DNA from: Canna indica
Lineage: Eukaryota > Streptophyta > Magnoliopsida > Zingiberales > Cannaceae
Direction: 5' to 3'
Assembly (NCBI GenBank): GCA_034359265.1
Contig: CP136890.1
Span: forward strand, 49,016,501-49,080,500
Length of the DNA: 64,000 nt
This document shows, one piece after another, positions 12,002-24,158 of the stretch; position 1 is the stretch's first letter; every line of letters starts with the position of its first letter. The translations under genes and the position numbers were made by a program. The notes below the pieces were generated by a model, which searched no databases, was not told the DNA's origin, and worked only from the letters and a program-made list of their open reading frames with translations.

Positions 12002-14271
12002 TCAACTAAGACGACTGATTGAATTTCGGGGTATCGGCTCGAAACGCCCAGCAATCTGAGTCCCGAGCGACTCCAGAACATTCACTGTGATGGGAGAAGT
12101 TGTTAATCGAGTTATTTTTGACAGACTAATGCAAAGAATTGCAAGATTTTTTGAATAGAATCTTGAACGAAGCCGACTGATTGAACTTCGGGGTATCGAC
12201 TCGAAACGCCCAGCAATCTGAGACCCGAGCGACTCCAAAACATTCACTGTGATGGGAGAAGTTGTTAATCGAGTTATTTTTGACAGACTAATGCAAAGAA
12301 TTGCAAGATTTTTCGAATAGAATCTTGAACGAAGCCGACTGATTGAACTTCGGGCTATCGGCTTGAAACGCCTAGTAATCTGAGTCCCGAGCGACTCCAG
12401 AACATTCACTGTGATGGGAGAAGTTGTTAATCGAGTTATTTTTGACAGACTAATGCAAAGAATTGCAAGATTTTTCGAATAGAATCTTGAACGAAGCCGA
12501 CTGATTGAACTTCGTGGTATCGGCTCGAAACGCACAGCAATCTGAGTCCCGAGCGACTCCAGAACATTCACTGTGATGGGAGAAGTTGTTAATCGAGTTA
12601 TTTTTGACAGACTAATGCAAAGAATTGCAAGATTTTTCGAATAGAATCTTGAACGAAGCCGACTGATTGAACTTCGGGGTATCGGCTCGAAACGCACAGC
12701 AATCTGAGTCCCGAGCGACTCCAGAACATTCACTGTGATGGGAGAAGTTGTTAATGGAGTTATTTTTGATAGACTAATGCATTGAATTACACGGTTTTTG
12801 CGAACAAAATGCTGAACGAAGCCGACTGATTGAACTTCGGGGTATCAGCTCGAAACGCCCGGCAATCTGAGTCCCGAGCGACTCTAGAACATTAACTGTG
12901 ATGGGAGAAGTTGTTAATCGAGTTATTTTTGATAGACTAATGCAAAGAATTGCAAGATTTTTTGAATAGAATGCTGAACGAAGCCTACTGATTGAACTTT
13001 CGGGTATCGACTCTAAACGACCAGAAATCTGAGTCCCGGGCGACACCAGAACATTCACTGTGATGGGAGAAGTTGTTAATCGAGTTATTTTTGACAGACT
13101 AATGCAAAGAATTGCAAGATTTTTCGAATAGAATCTTGAGCGAAGCCGACTGATTGAACTTCGGGGTATCGGCTCGAAACGCCCAGCAATCTGAGTCCCG
13201 AGCGACTCCAGAACATTCACTGTGATGGGAGAAGTTGTTAATCGAGTTATTTTTGACAGACTAATGCAAAGAATTGCAAGATTTTTTTAATAGAATCTTG
13301 AACGAAGCCGACTGATTGAACTTCGGGGTATCGGCTCGAAACGCACAGCAATCTGAGTCCCGAGCGACTCCAGAACATTCACTGTGATGGGAGAAGTTGT
13401 TAATGGAGTTATTTTTGATAGACTAATGCATTGAATTACACGGTTTTTGCGAACAAAATGCTGAACGAAGCCGACTGATTGAACTTCGGGGTATCAGCTC
13501 GAAACGCCCGGCAATCTGAGTCCCGAGCGACTCTAGAACATTCACTGTGATGGGAGAAGTTGTTAATCGAGTTATTTTTGACAGACTAATGCAAAGAATT
13601 GCAAGATTTTTTGAATAGAATCTTGAACAAAGCCGACTGATTGAACTTCGGGGTATCGGCTCGAAACGCCCAGCAATCTGAGTCCCGAGCGACTCCAGAA
13701 CATTCACTGTGATGGGAGAAGTTGTTAATCGAGTTATTTTTGACAGACTAATGCAAAGAATTGCAAGATTTTTCGAATAGTATCTTGAACGAAGCCGACT
13801 GATTGAACTTCGGGGTATCTACTCGAAACGCCCAGCAATCTGAGTCCCGAGCGACTCCAGAACATTCACTGTGATGGGAGAAGTTGTTAATCGAGTTATT
13901 TTTGATAGACTAATGCAAAGAATTGCAAGATTTTTTGAATAGAATCTTGAACGAAGCCGACTGATTGAACTTCGGGGTATCGGCTCGAAACGCCCAGCAA
14001 TCTGAGTCCCGAGCGACTCTAGAACATTCACTGTGATGGGAGAAGTTGTTAATCGAGTTATTTTTGACAGACTAATGCAAAGAATTGCAAGATTTTTCGA
14101 ATATAATCTTGAACGAAGCCGACTGATTGAACTTCGGGGTATCGGCTCGAAACGCCCAGCAATCTTTGTCCCCAGCGACTCCAGAACATTCACTGTGATG
14201 GGAGAAGTTGTTAATCGAGTTATTTTTGATAGACTAATGCAAAGAATTGCAAGATTTTTCGAATAGAATCT
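12002..14271. repeat. Satellite domain 2, segment with 2270-bp and 2756-bp internal offsets
   Basis: The part at about 13730-14271 repeats about 11460-12001 at 2270 bp offset, including the GTATCTACTCG and stop-free ATCTTTGTCCCC monomers. The part from about 12774 to 13220 repeats 10018-10464 at 2756 bp offset. A monomer with CGGGCTATCGGCTTG and GCCTAGTAATC (about 12352) lacks a close neighbour before 27590. Inserted-G monomers are at about 12797 and 13448. Confidence 0.7.
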
Positions 14272-16378
14272 TCAACGAAGACGACTGATTGAATTTCGGG
14301 GTATCGGCTCGAAACGCCCAGCAATCTGAGTCCCGAGCGACTCCAGAACATTCACTGTGATGGGAGAAGTTGTTAATCGAGTTATTTTTGATAGACTAAT
14401 GCAAAGAATTGCAAGATTTTTCGAATATAATCTTGAACGAAGCCGACTGATTGAATTTCGGGGTATCGGCTCGAAACGCCCAACAATCTGAGTCCCGAGC
14501 GACTCCAGAACATTCACTGTGATGGGAGAAGTTGTTAATCGAGTTATTTTTGACAGACTAATGCAAAGAATTGCAAGATTTTTCGAATAGAATCTTGAAC
14601 GAAGCCGACTGATTGAACTTCGGGGTATCGGCTCGAAACGCCCAGCAATCTGAGTCCCGAGCGACTCCAGAACATTAACTGTGATGGGAGAAGTTGTTAA
14701 TCGAGTTATTTTTGATAGACTAATGCAAAGAATTGCAAGATTTTTTGAATAGAATCTTGAACGAAGCCGACTGATTGAACTTCGGGGTATCGGCTCGAAA
14801 CGCCCAGCAATCTGAGTCCCGAGCGACTCCAGAACATTCACTGTGATGGGAGAAGTTGTTAATGGAGTTATTTTTTATAGACTAATGCATTGAATTACAC
14901 GGTTTTTGCGAACAAAATGCTGAACGAAGCCGACTGATTGAACTTCGGGGTATCAGCTCGAAACGCCCGGCAATCTGAGTCCCGAGCGACTCTAGAACAT
15001 TCACTGTGATGGGAGAAGTTGTTAATCGAGTTATTTTTGACAGACTAATGCAAAGAATTGCAAGATTTTTCGAATAGAATCTTGAACGAAGCCGACTGAT
15101 TGAACTTCGTGGTATCGGCTCGAAACGCACAGCAATCTGAGTCCCGAGCGACTCCAGAACATTCACTGTGATGGGAGAAGTTGTTAATCGAGTTATTTTT
15201 GACAGACTAATGCAAAGAATTGCAAGATTTTTCGAATAGAATCTTGAACGAAGCCGACTGATTGAACTTCGGGGTATCGGCTCGAAACGCCCAGCAATCT
15301 GAGTCCCGAGCGACTCCAGAACATTCACTGTGATGGGAGAAGTTGTTAATCGATTTATTTTTGACAGACTAATGCAAAGAATTGCAAGATTTTTCGAATA
15401 GAATCTTGAACGAAGCCGACTGATTGAACTTCGGGGTATCGGCTTGAAACCCCCAGCAATCTGAGTCCCGAGCGACTCCAGAACATTAACTGTGATGGGA
15501 GAAGTTGTTAATCGAGTTATTTTTGATAGACTAATGCAAAGAATTGCAAGATTTTTTGAATAGAATCTTGAACGAAGCCGACTGATTGAACTTCGGGGTA
15601 TCGGCTCGAAACGCCCAGCAATCTGAGTCCCGAGCGACTCCAGAACATTCACTGTGATGGGAGAAGTTGTTAATCGAGTTATTTTTGACAGACTAATGCA
15701 AAGAATTGCAAGATTTTTCGAATAGAATCTTGAACGAAGCCGACTGATTGAACTTCGGGGTATCGGCTCGAAACCCCCAGCAATCTGAGTCCCGAGCGAC
15801 TCCAGAACATTAACTGTGATGGGAGAAGTTGTTAATCGAGTTATTTTTGATAGACTAATGCAAAGAATTGCAAGATTTTTTGAATAGAATCTTGAACGAA
15901 GCCGACTGATTGAACTTCGGGGTATCGGCTCGAAACGCCCAGCAATCTGAGTCCCGAGCGACTCCAGAACATTCACTGTGATGGGAGAAGTTGTTAATCG
16001 AGTTATTTTTGACAGACTAATGCAAAGAATTGCAAGATTTTTCGAATAGTATCTTGAACGAAGCCGACTGATTGAACTTCGGGGTATCGACTCGAAACGC
16101 ACAGCAATCTGAGTCCCGAGCGACTCCAGAACATTCACTGTGATGGGAGAAGTTGTTAATCGAGTTATTTTTGACAGACTAATGCAAAGAATTGCAAGAT
16201 TTTTCGAATAGAATCTTGAACGAAGCCGACTGATTGAACTTCGGGGTATCGGCTCGAAACGCCCAGCAATCTGAGTCCCGAGCGACTCCAGAACATCCAC
16301 TGTGATGGGAGAAGTTGTTAATCGAGTTATTTTTGACAGACTAATGCAAAGAATTGCAAGATTTTTCGAATAGAATCT
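14272..16378. repeat. Satellite segment with first 324-bp dimers
   Basis: The segment opens with CTTCAACGAAGACGAC monomers and an inserted-G monomer near 14905. From about 15360 the monomers begin to alternate between a CGAAACCCCCAGC type (about 15446 and 15770, exactly 324 bp apart) and a CGAAACGCCCAGC type. This is the beginning of the dimeric pattern that dominates 16861-18480. A CATCCACTG variant near 16294 echoes the one at 81-90. Confidence 0.75.
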
Positions 16379-16860
16379 TCAACGAAGACGACTGATTGAA
16401 TTTCGGGGTATCGGCTCGAAACGCCCAGCAATCTGAGTCCCGAGCGACTCCAGAACATTCACTGTGATGGGAGAAGTGGTTAATCGAGTTATTTTTGACA
16501 GACTAATGCAAAGAATTGCAAGATTTTTTGAATAGAATCTTGAACGAAGCCGACTGATTGAACTTCGGGGTATCGACTCGAAACGCCCAGCAATCTGAGA
16601 CCCGAGCGACTCCAAAACATTCACTGTGATTGGAGAAGTTGATAATCGAGTTATTTTTGACAGACTAATGCAAAGAATTGCAAGATTTTTCGAATAGAAT
16701 CTTGAACGAAGCCGACTGATTGAACTTCGGGGTATCGGCTCGAAACGCCCAGCAATCTGAGTCCCGAGCGACTCCAGAACATTCACTGTGATGGGAGAAG
16801 TTGTTAATCGATTTATTTTTGACAGACTAATGCAAAGAATTGCAAGATTTTTCTAATAGA
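16379..16860. repeat. Short satellite segment, three monomers
   Basis: These are three monomers between the first dimers and the regular dimer block. They include CTTCAACGAAGACGAC, the GAGACCCGAGCGACTCCAAAAC variant followed by GTGATTGGAGAAGTTGATAATC (about 16600-16650), and a monomer ending TTTTTCTAATAG. The GTTGATAATC variant is repeated only near 27487-27510 in this window. Confidence 0.7.
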
Positions 16861-18480
16861 ATCTTGAACGAAGCCGACTGATTGAACTTCGGGGTATCGG
16901 CTTGAAACCCCCAGCAATCTGAATCCCGAGCGACTCTAGAACATTAACTGTGATGGGAGAAGTTGTTAATCGAGTTATTTTTGATAGACTAATGCAAAGA
17001 ATTGCAAGATTTTTTGAATAGAATCTTGAACGAAGCCGACTGATTGAACTTCGGGGTATCGGCTCGAAACGCCCAGCAATCTGAGTCCCGAGCGACTCCA
17101 GAACATTCACTGTGATGGGAGAAGTTGTTAATCGAGTTATTTTTGACAGACTAATGCAAAGAATTGCAAGATTTTTCGAATAGAATCTTGAACGAAGCCG
17201 ACTGATTGAACTTCGGGGTATCGGCTCGAAACCCCCAGCAATCTGAGTCCCGAGCGACTCCAGAACATTAACTGTGATGGGAGAAGTTGTTAATCGAGTT
17301 ATTTTTGATAGACTAATGCAAAGAATTGCAAGATTTTTTGAATAGAATCTTGAACGAAGCCGACTGATTGAACTTCGGGGTATCGGCTCGAAACGCCCAG
17401 CAATCTGAGTCCCGAGCGACTCCAGAACATTCACTGTGATGGGAGAAGTTGTTAATCGAGTTATTTTTGACAGACTAATGCAAAGAATTGCAAGATTTTT
17501 CGAATAGAATCTTGAACGAAGCCGACTGATTGAACTTCGGGGTATCGGCTCGAAACCCCCAGCAATCTGAGTCCCGAGCGACTCCAGAACATTAACTGTG
17601 ATGGGAGAAGTTGTTAATCGCGTTATTTTTGATAGACTAATGCAAAGAATTGCAAGATTTTTTGAATAGAATCTTGAACGAAGCCGACTGATTGAACTTC
17701 GGGGTATCGGCTCGAAACGCCCAGCAATCTGAGTCCCGAGCGACTCCAGAACATTCACTGTGATGGGAGAAGTTGTTAATCGAGTTATTTTTGACAGACT
17801 AATGCAAAGAATTGCAAGATTTTTCGAATAGAATCTTGAACGAAGCCGACTGATTGAACTTCGGGGTATCGGCTCGAAACCCCCAGCAATCTGAGTCCCG
17901 AGCGACTCCAGAACATTAACTGTGATGGGAGAAGTTGTTAATCGAGTTATTTTTGATAGACTAATGCAAAGAATTGCAAGATTTTTTGAATAGAATCTTG
18001 AACGAAGCCGACTGATTGAACTTCGGGGTATCGGCTCGAAACGCCCAGCAATCTGAGTCCCGAGCGACTCCAGAACATTCACTGTGATGGGAGAAGTTGT
18101 TAATCGAGTTATTTTTGACAGACTAATGCAAAGAATTGCAAGATTTTTCGAATAGAATCTTGAACGAAGCCGACTGATTGAACTTCGGGGTATCGGCTCG
18201 AAACCCCCAGCAATCTGAGTCCCGAGCGACTCCAGAACATTAACTGTGATGGGAGAAGTTGTTAATCGAGTTATTTTTGATAGACTAATGCAAAGAATTG
18301 CAAGATTTTTTGAATAGAATCTTGAACGAAGCCGACTGATTGAACTTCGGGGTATCGGCTCGAAACGCCCAGCAATCTGAGTCCCGAGCGACTCCAGAAC
18401 ATTCACTGTGATGGGAGAAGTTGTTAATCGAGTTATTTTTGACAGACTAATGCAAAGAATTGCAAGATTTTTTGAATAGA
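16861..18480. repeat. Five tandem 324-bp dimers
   Basis: Two monomer types alternate strictly. Type a has GAAACCCCCAGC, ATTAACTG and GATAGAC, with TTTTTTGAATAG leading into the next unit. Type b has GAAACGCCCAGC, ATTCACTG, GACAGAC and TTTTTCGAATAG. GAAACCCCC occurs at 16904, 17228, 17552, 17876 and 18200, spaced exactly 324 bp. This is the most regular short-period HOR in the window and looks recently amplified. Confidence 0.9.
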
Positions 18481-19133
18481 ATCTTGAACGAAGCCGACTG
18501 ATTGAACTTCGGGGTATCGGCTCGAAACGCCCAGCAATCTGAGTCCCGAGCGACTCCAGAACATTCACTGTGATGGGAGAAGTTGTTAATCGAGTTATTT
18601 TTGACAGACTAATGCAAAGAATTGCAAGATTTTTCGAATAGAATCTTGAACGAAGCCGACTGATTGAACTTCGGGGTATCGGCTCGAAACACACAGCAAT
18701 CTGAGTCCCGAGCGACTCCAGAACATTCACTGTGATGGGAGAAGTTGTTAATCGAGTTATTTTTGACAGACTAATGCAAAGAATTGCAAGATTTTTCGAA
18801 TAGAATCTTGAACGAAGCCGACTGATTGAACTTCGGGGTATCGGCTCGAAACGCACAGCAATCTGAGTCCCGAGCGACTCCAGAACATTCACTGTGATGG
18901 GAGAAGTTGTTAATGGAGTTATTTTTGATAGACTAATGCATTGAATTACACGGTTTTTGCGAACAAAATGCTGAACGAAGCCGACTGATTGAACTTCGGG
19001 GTATCGGCTCGAAACGCCCAGCAATCTGAGTCCCGAGCGACTCCAGAACATTCACTGTGATGGGAGAAGTTGTTAATCGAGTTATTTTTGACAGACTAAT
19101 GCAAAGAATTGCAAGATTTTTCGAATAGAATCT
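18481..19133. repeat. Satellite segment between dimer block and 10/11-mer HORs
   Basis: There are four monomers. They include one with GAAACACACAGC (about 18687), one with GAAACGCACAGC, and an inserted-G TTTTTGCGAAC monomer near 18955 that accounts for the 653-bp rather than 652-bp phase. The same short series (ACACAGC type, then TGCGAAC type) closes each of the following HOR units. Confidence 0.75.
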
Positions 19134-20916
19134 TCAACGAAGACGACTGATTGAATTTCGGGGTATCGGCTCGAAACGCCCAGCAATCTTTGTCCCAAGC
19201 GACTCCAGAACATTCACTGTGATGGGAGAAGTTGTTAATCGAGTTATTTTTGACAGACTAATGCAAAGAATTGCAAGATTTTTCGAATATAATCTTGAAC
19301 GAAGCCGACTGATTGAACTTCGGGGTATCGTCTCGAAACGCCCAGCAATCTTTGTCCCAAGCGACTCCAAAACATTAACTGTGATGGGAGAAGTTGTTAA
19401 TCGAGTTATTTTTGATAGACTAATGCAAAGAATTGCAAGATTTTTTGAATAGAATCTTGAACGAAGCCGACTGATTGAACTTCGGGGTATCGGCTCGAAA
19501 CGCCCAGCAATCTGAGTCCCGAGCGACTCCAGAACATTCACTGTGATGGGAGAAGTTGTTAATCGAGTTATTTTTGACAGACTAATGCAAAGAATTGCAA
19601 GATTTTTCGAATAGAATCTTGAACGAAGCCGACTGATTGAACTTCGGGGTATCGGCTCGAAACCCCCAGCAATCTGAGTCCCGAGCGACTCCAGAACATT
19701 AACTGTGATGGGAGAAGTTGTTAATCGAGTTATTTTTGATAGACTAATGCAAAGAATTGCAAGATTTTTTGAATAGAATCTTGAACGAAGCCGACTGATT
19801 GAACTTCGGGGTATCGGCTCGAAACGCCCAGCAATCTGAGTCCCGAGCGACTCCAGAACATTCACTGTGATGGGAGAAGTTGTTAATCGAGTTATTTTTG
19901 ACAGACTAATGCAAAGAATTGCAAGATTTTTCGAATAGAATCTTGAACGAAGCCGACTGATTGAACTTCGGTGTATCGGCTCGAAACCCCCAGCAATCTG
20001 AGTCCCGAGCGACTCCATAACATTAACTGTGATGGGAGAAGTTGTTAATCGAGTTATTTTTGATAGACTAATGCAAAGAATTGCAAGATTTTTTAAATAG
20101 AATCTTGAACGAAGCCGACTGATTGAACTTCGGGGTATCGGCTCGAAACGCCCAGCAATCTGAGTCCCGAGCGACTCCAGAACATTCACTGTGATGGGAG
20201 AAGTTGTTAATCGAGTTATTTTTGACAGACTAATGCAAAGAATTGCAAGATTTTTCGAATAGAATCTTGAACGAAGCCGACTGATTGAACTTCGGGGTAT
20301 CGGCTCGAAACCCCCAGCAATCTGAGTCCCGAGCGACTCCAGAACATTAACTGTGATGGGAGAAGTTGTTAATCGAGTTATTTTTGATAGACTAATGCAA
20401 AGAATTGCAAGATTTTTTGAATAGAATCTTGAACGAAGCCGACTGATTGAACTTCGGGGTATCGGCTCGAAACGCCCAGCAATCTGAGTCCCGAGCGACT
20501 CCAGAACATTCACTGTGATGGGAGAAGTTGTTAATCGAGTTATTTTTGACAGACTAATGCAAAGAATTGCAAGATTTTTCGAATAGAATCTTGAACGAAG
20601 CCGACTGATTGAACTTCGGGGTATCGGCTCGAAACGCACAGCAATCTGAGTCCCGAGCGACTCCAGAACATTCACTGTGATGGGAGAAGTTGTTAATGGA
20701 GTTATTTTTGATAGACTAATGCATTGAATTACACGGTTTTTGCGAACAAAATGCTGAACGAAGCCGACTGATTGAACTTCGGGGTATCGGCTCGAAACGC
20801 CCAGCAATCTGAGTCCCGAGCGACTCCAGAACATTCACTGTGATGGGAGAAGTTGTTAATCGAGTTATTTTTGACAGACTAATGCAAAGAATTGCAAGAT
20901 TTTTCGAATAGAATCT
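19134..20916. repeat. HOR unit, 11 monomers (1783 bp)
   Basis: It starts at CTTCAACGAAGACGAC and is followed by two monomers with ATCTTTGTCCCAAGCGAC, the second having GTATCGTCTCG (about 19331). Then come alternating CCCCC and GCCC dimers and a closing inserted-G monomer near 20740. The GTATCGTCTCG marker recurs at about 21114, 22735 and 24356, giving spacings of 1783, 1621 and 1621 bp. Confidence 0.88.
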
Positions 20917-22537
20917 TCAACGAAGACGACTGATTGAATTTCGGGGTATCGGCTCGAAACGCCCAGCAATCTTTGTCCCAAGCGACTCCAGAACATTCAC
21001 TGTGATGGGAGAAGTTGTTAATCGAGTTATTTTTGACAGACTAATGCAAAGAATTGCAAGATTTTTCGAATATAATCTTGAACGAAGCCGACTGATTGAA
21101 CTTCGGGGTATCGTCTCGAAACGCCCAGCAATCTTTGTCCCAAGCGACTCCAGAACATTAACTGTGATGGGAGAAGTTGTTAATCGAGTTATTTTTGATA
21201 GACTAATGCAAAGAATTGCAAGATTTTTTGAATAGAATCTTGAACGAAGCCGACTGATTGAACTTCGGGGTATCGGCTCGAAACGCCCAGCAATCTGAGT
21301 CCCGAGCGACTCCAGAACATTCACTGTGATGGGAGAAGTTGTTAATCGAGTTATTTTTGACAGACTAATGCAAAGAATTGCAAGATTTTTCGAATAGAAT
21401 CTTGAACGAAGCCGACTGATTGAACTTCGGGGTATCGGCTCGAAACCCCCAGCAATCTGAGTCCTGAGCGACTCCAGAACATTAACTGTGATGGGAGAAG
21501 TTGTTAATCGAGTTATTTTTGATAGACTAATGCAAAGAATTGCAAGATTTTTTGAATAGAATCTTGAACGAAGCCGACTGATTGAACTTCGGGGTATCGG
21601 CTCGAAACGCCCAGCAATCTGAGTCCCGAGCGACTCCAGAACATTCACTGTGATGGGAGAAGTTGTTAATCGAGTTATTTTTGACAGACTAATGCAAAGA
21701 ATTGCAAGATTTTTCGAATAGAATCTTGAACGAAGCCGACTGATTGAACTTCGGTGTATCGGCTCGAAACCCCCAGCAATCTGAGTCCCGAGCGACTCCA
21801 TAACATTAACTGTGATGGGAGAAGTTGTTAATCGAGTTATTTTTGATAGACTAATGCTAAGAATTGCAAGATTTTTTAAATAGAATCTTGAACGAAGCCG
21901 ACTGATTGAACTTCGGGGTATCGGCTCGAAACGCCCAGCAATCTGAGTCCCGAGCGACTCCAGAACATTCACTGTGATGGGAGAAGTTGTTAATCGAGTT
22001 ATTTTTGACAGACTAATGCAAAGAATTGCAAGATTTTTCGAATAGAATCTTGAACGAAGCCGACTGATTGAACTTCGGGGTATCGGCTCGAAACGCACAG
22101 CAATCTGAGTCCCGAGCGACTCCAGAACATTCACTGTGATGGGAGAAGTTGTTAATCGAGTTATTTTTGACAGACTAATGCAAAGAATTGCAAGATTTTT
22201 CGAATAGAATCTTGAACGAAGCCGACTGATTGAACTTCGGGGTATCGGCTCGAAACGCACAGCAATCTGAGTCCCGAGCGACTCCAGAACATTCACTGTG
22301 ATGGGAGAAGTTGTTAATGGAGTTATTTTTGATAGACTAATGCATTGAATTACACGGTTTTTGCGAACAAAATGCTGAACGAAGCCGACTGATTGAACTT
22401 CGGGGTATCGGCTCGAAACGCCCAGCAATCTGAGTCCCGAGCGACTCCAGAACATTCACTGTGATGGGAGAAGTTGTTAATCGAGTTATTTTTGACAGAC
22501 TAATGCAAAGAATTGCAAGATTTTTCGAATAGAATCT
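20917..22537. repeat. HOR unit, 10 monomers (1621 bp), copy 1
   Basis: Same order as 19134-20916 but without one dimer and with one extra GCACAGC monomer. Shared private variants with the preceding unit include CTCCATAACATTAAC (about 21798) and TTTTTTAAATAG (about 21874). Unique changes are GAGTCCTGAGC (about 21463) and AATGCTAAGAATTG (about 21855). Confidence 0.88.
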
Positions 22538-24158
22538 TCAACGAAGACGACTGATTGAATTTCGGGGTATCGGCTCGAAACGCCCAGCAATCTTTGTCCC
22601 AAGCGACTCCAGAACATTCATTGTGATGGGAGAAGTTGTTAATCGAGTTATTTTTGACAGACTAATGCAAAGAATTGCAAGATTTTTCGAATATAATCTT
22701 GAACGAAGCCGACTGATTGAACTTCGGGGTATCGTCTCGAAACGCCCAGCAATCTTTGTCCCAAGCGACTCCAGAACATTCACTGTGATGGGAGAAGTTG
22801 TTAATCGAGTTATTTTTGATAGACTAATGCAAAGAATTGCAAGATTTTTTGAATAGAATCTTGAACGAAGCCGACTGATTGAACTTCGGGGTATCGGCTC
22901 GAAACGCCCAGCAATCTGAGTCCCGAGCGACTCCAGAACATTCACTGTGATGGGAGAAGTTGTTAATCGAGTTATTTTTGACAGACTAATGCAAAGAATT
23001 GCAAGATTTTTCAAATAGAATCTTGAACGAAGCCGACTGATTGAACTTCGGGTTATCGGCTCGAAACCCCCAGCAATCTGAGTCCCGAGCGACTCCAGAA
23101 CATTAACTGTGATGGGAGAAGTTGTTAATCGAGTTATTTTTGATAGACTAATGCAAAGAATTGCAAGATTTTTTGAATAGAATCTTGAACGAAGCCGACT
23201 GATTGAACTTCGGGGTATCGGCTCGAAACGCCCAGCAATCTGAGTCCCGAGCGACTCCAGAACATTCACTGTGATGGGAGAAGTTGTTAATCGAGTTATT
23301 TTTGACAGACTAATGCAAAGAATTGCAAGATTTTTCGAATAGAATCTTGAACGAAGCCGACTGATTGAACTTCGGTGTATCGGCTCGAAACCCCCAGCAA
23401 TCTGAGTCCCGAGCGACTCCAGAACATTAACTGTGATGGGAGAAGTTGTTAATCGAGTTATTTTTGATAGACTAATGCAAAGAATTGCAAGATTTTTTGA
23501 ATAGAATCTTGAACGAAGCCAACTGATTGAACTTCGGGGTATCGGCTCGAAACGCCCAGCAATCTGAGTCCCGAGCGACTCCAGAACATTCACTGTGATG
23601 GGAGAAGTTGTTAATCGAGTTATTTTTGACAGACTAATGCAAAGAATTGCAAGATTTTTCGAATAGAATCTTGAACGAAGCCGACTGATTGAACTTCGGG
23701 GTATCGGCTCGAAACGCACAGCAATCTGAGTCCCGAGCGACTCCAGAACATTCACTGTGATGGGAGAAGTTGTTAATCGAGTTATTTTTGACAGACTAAT
23801 GCAAAGAATTGCAAGATTTTTCGAATAGAATCTTGAACGAAGCCGACTGATTGAACTTCGGGGTATCGGCTCGAAACGCACAGCAATCTGAGTCCCGAGC
23901 GACTCCAGAACATTCACTGTGATGGGAGAAGTTGTTAATGGAGTTATTTTTGATAGACTAATGCATTGAATTACACGGTTTTTGCGAACAAAATGCTGAA
24001 CGAAGCCGACTGATTGAACTTCGGGGTATCGGCTCGAAACGCCCAGCAATCTGAGTCCCGAGCGACTCCAGAACATTCACTGTGATGGGAGAAGTTGTTA
24101 ATCGAGTTATTTTTGACAGACTAATGCAAAGAATTGCAAGATTTTTCGAATAGAATCT
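22538..24158. repeat. HOR unit, 10 monomers (1621 bp), copy 2
   Basis: Same 10-monomer order as 20917-22537. Unit-specific changes are ATTCATTGTGATGG (about 22618), TTTTTCAAATAG (about 23010) and CGGGTTATCGG (about 23050). It closes with an inserted-G monomer near 23980. A partial third start follows at 24159-24560. Confidence 0.88.
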
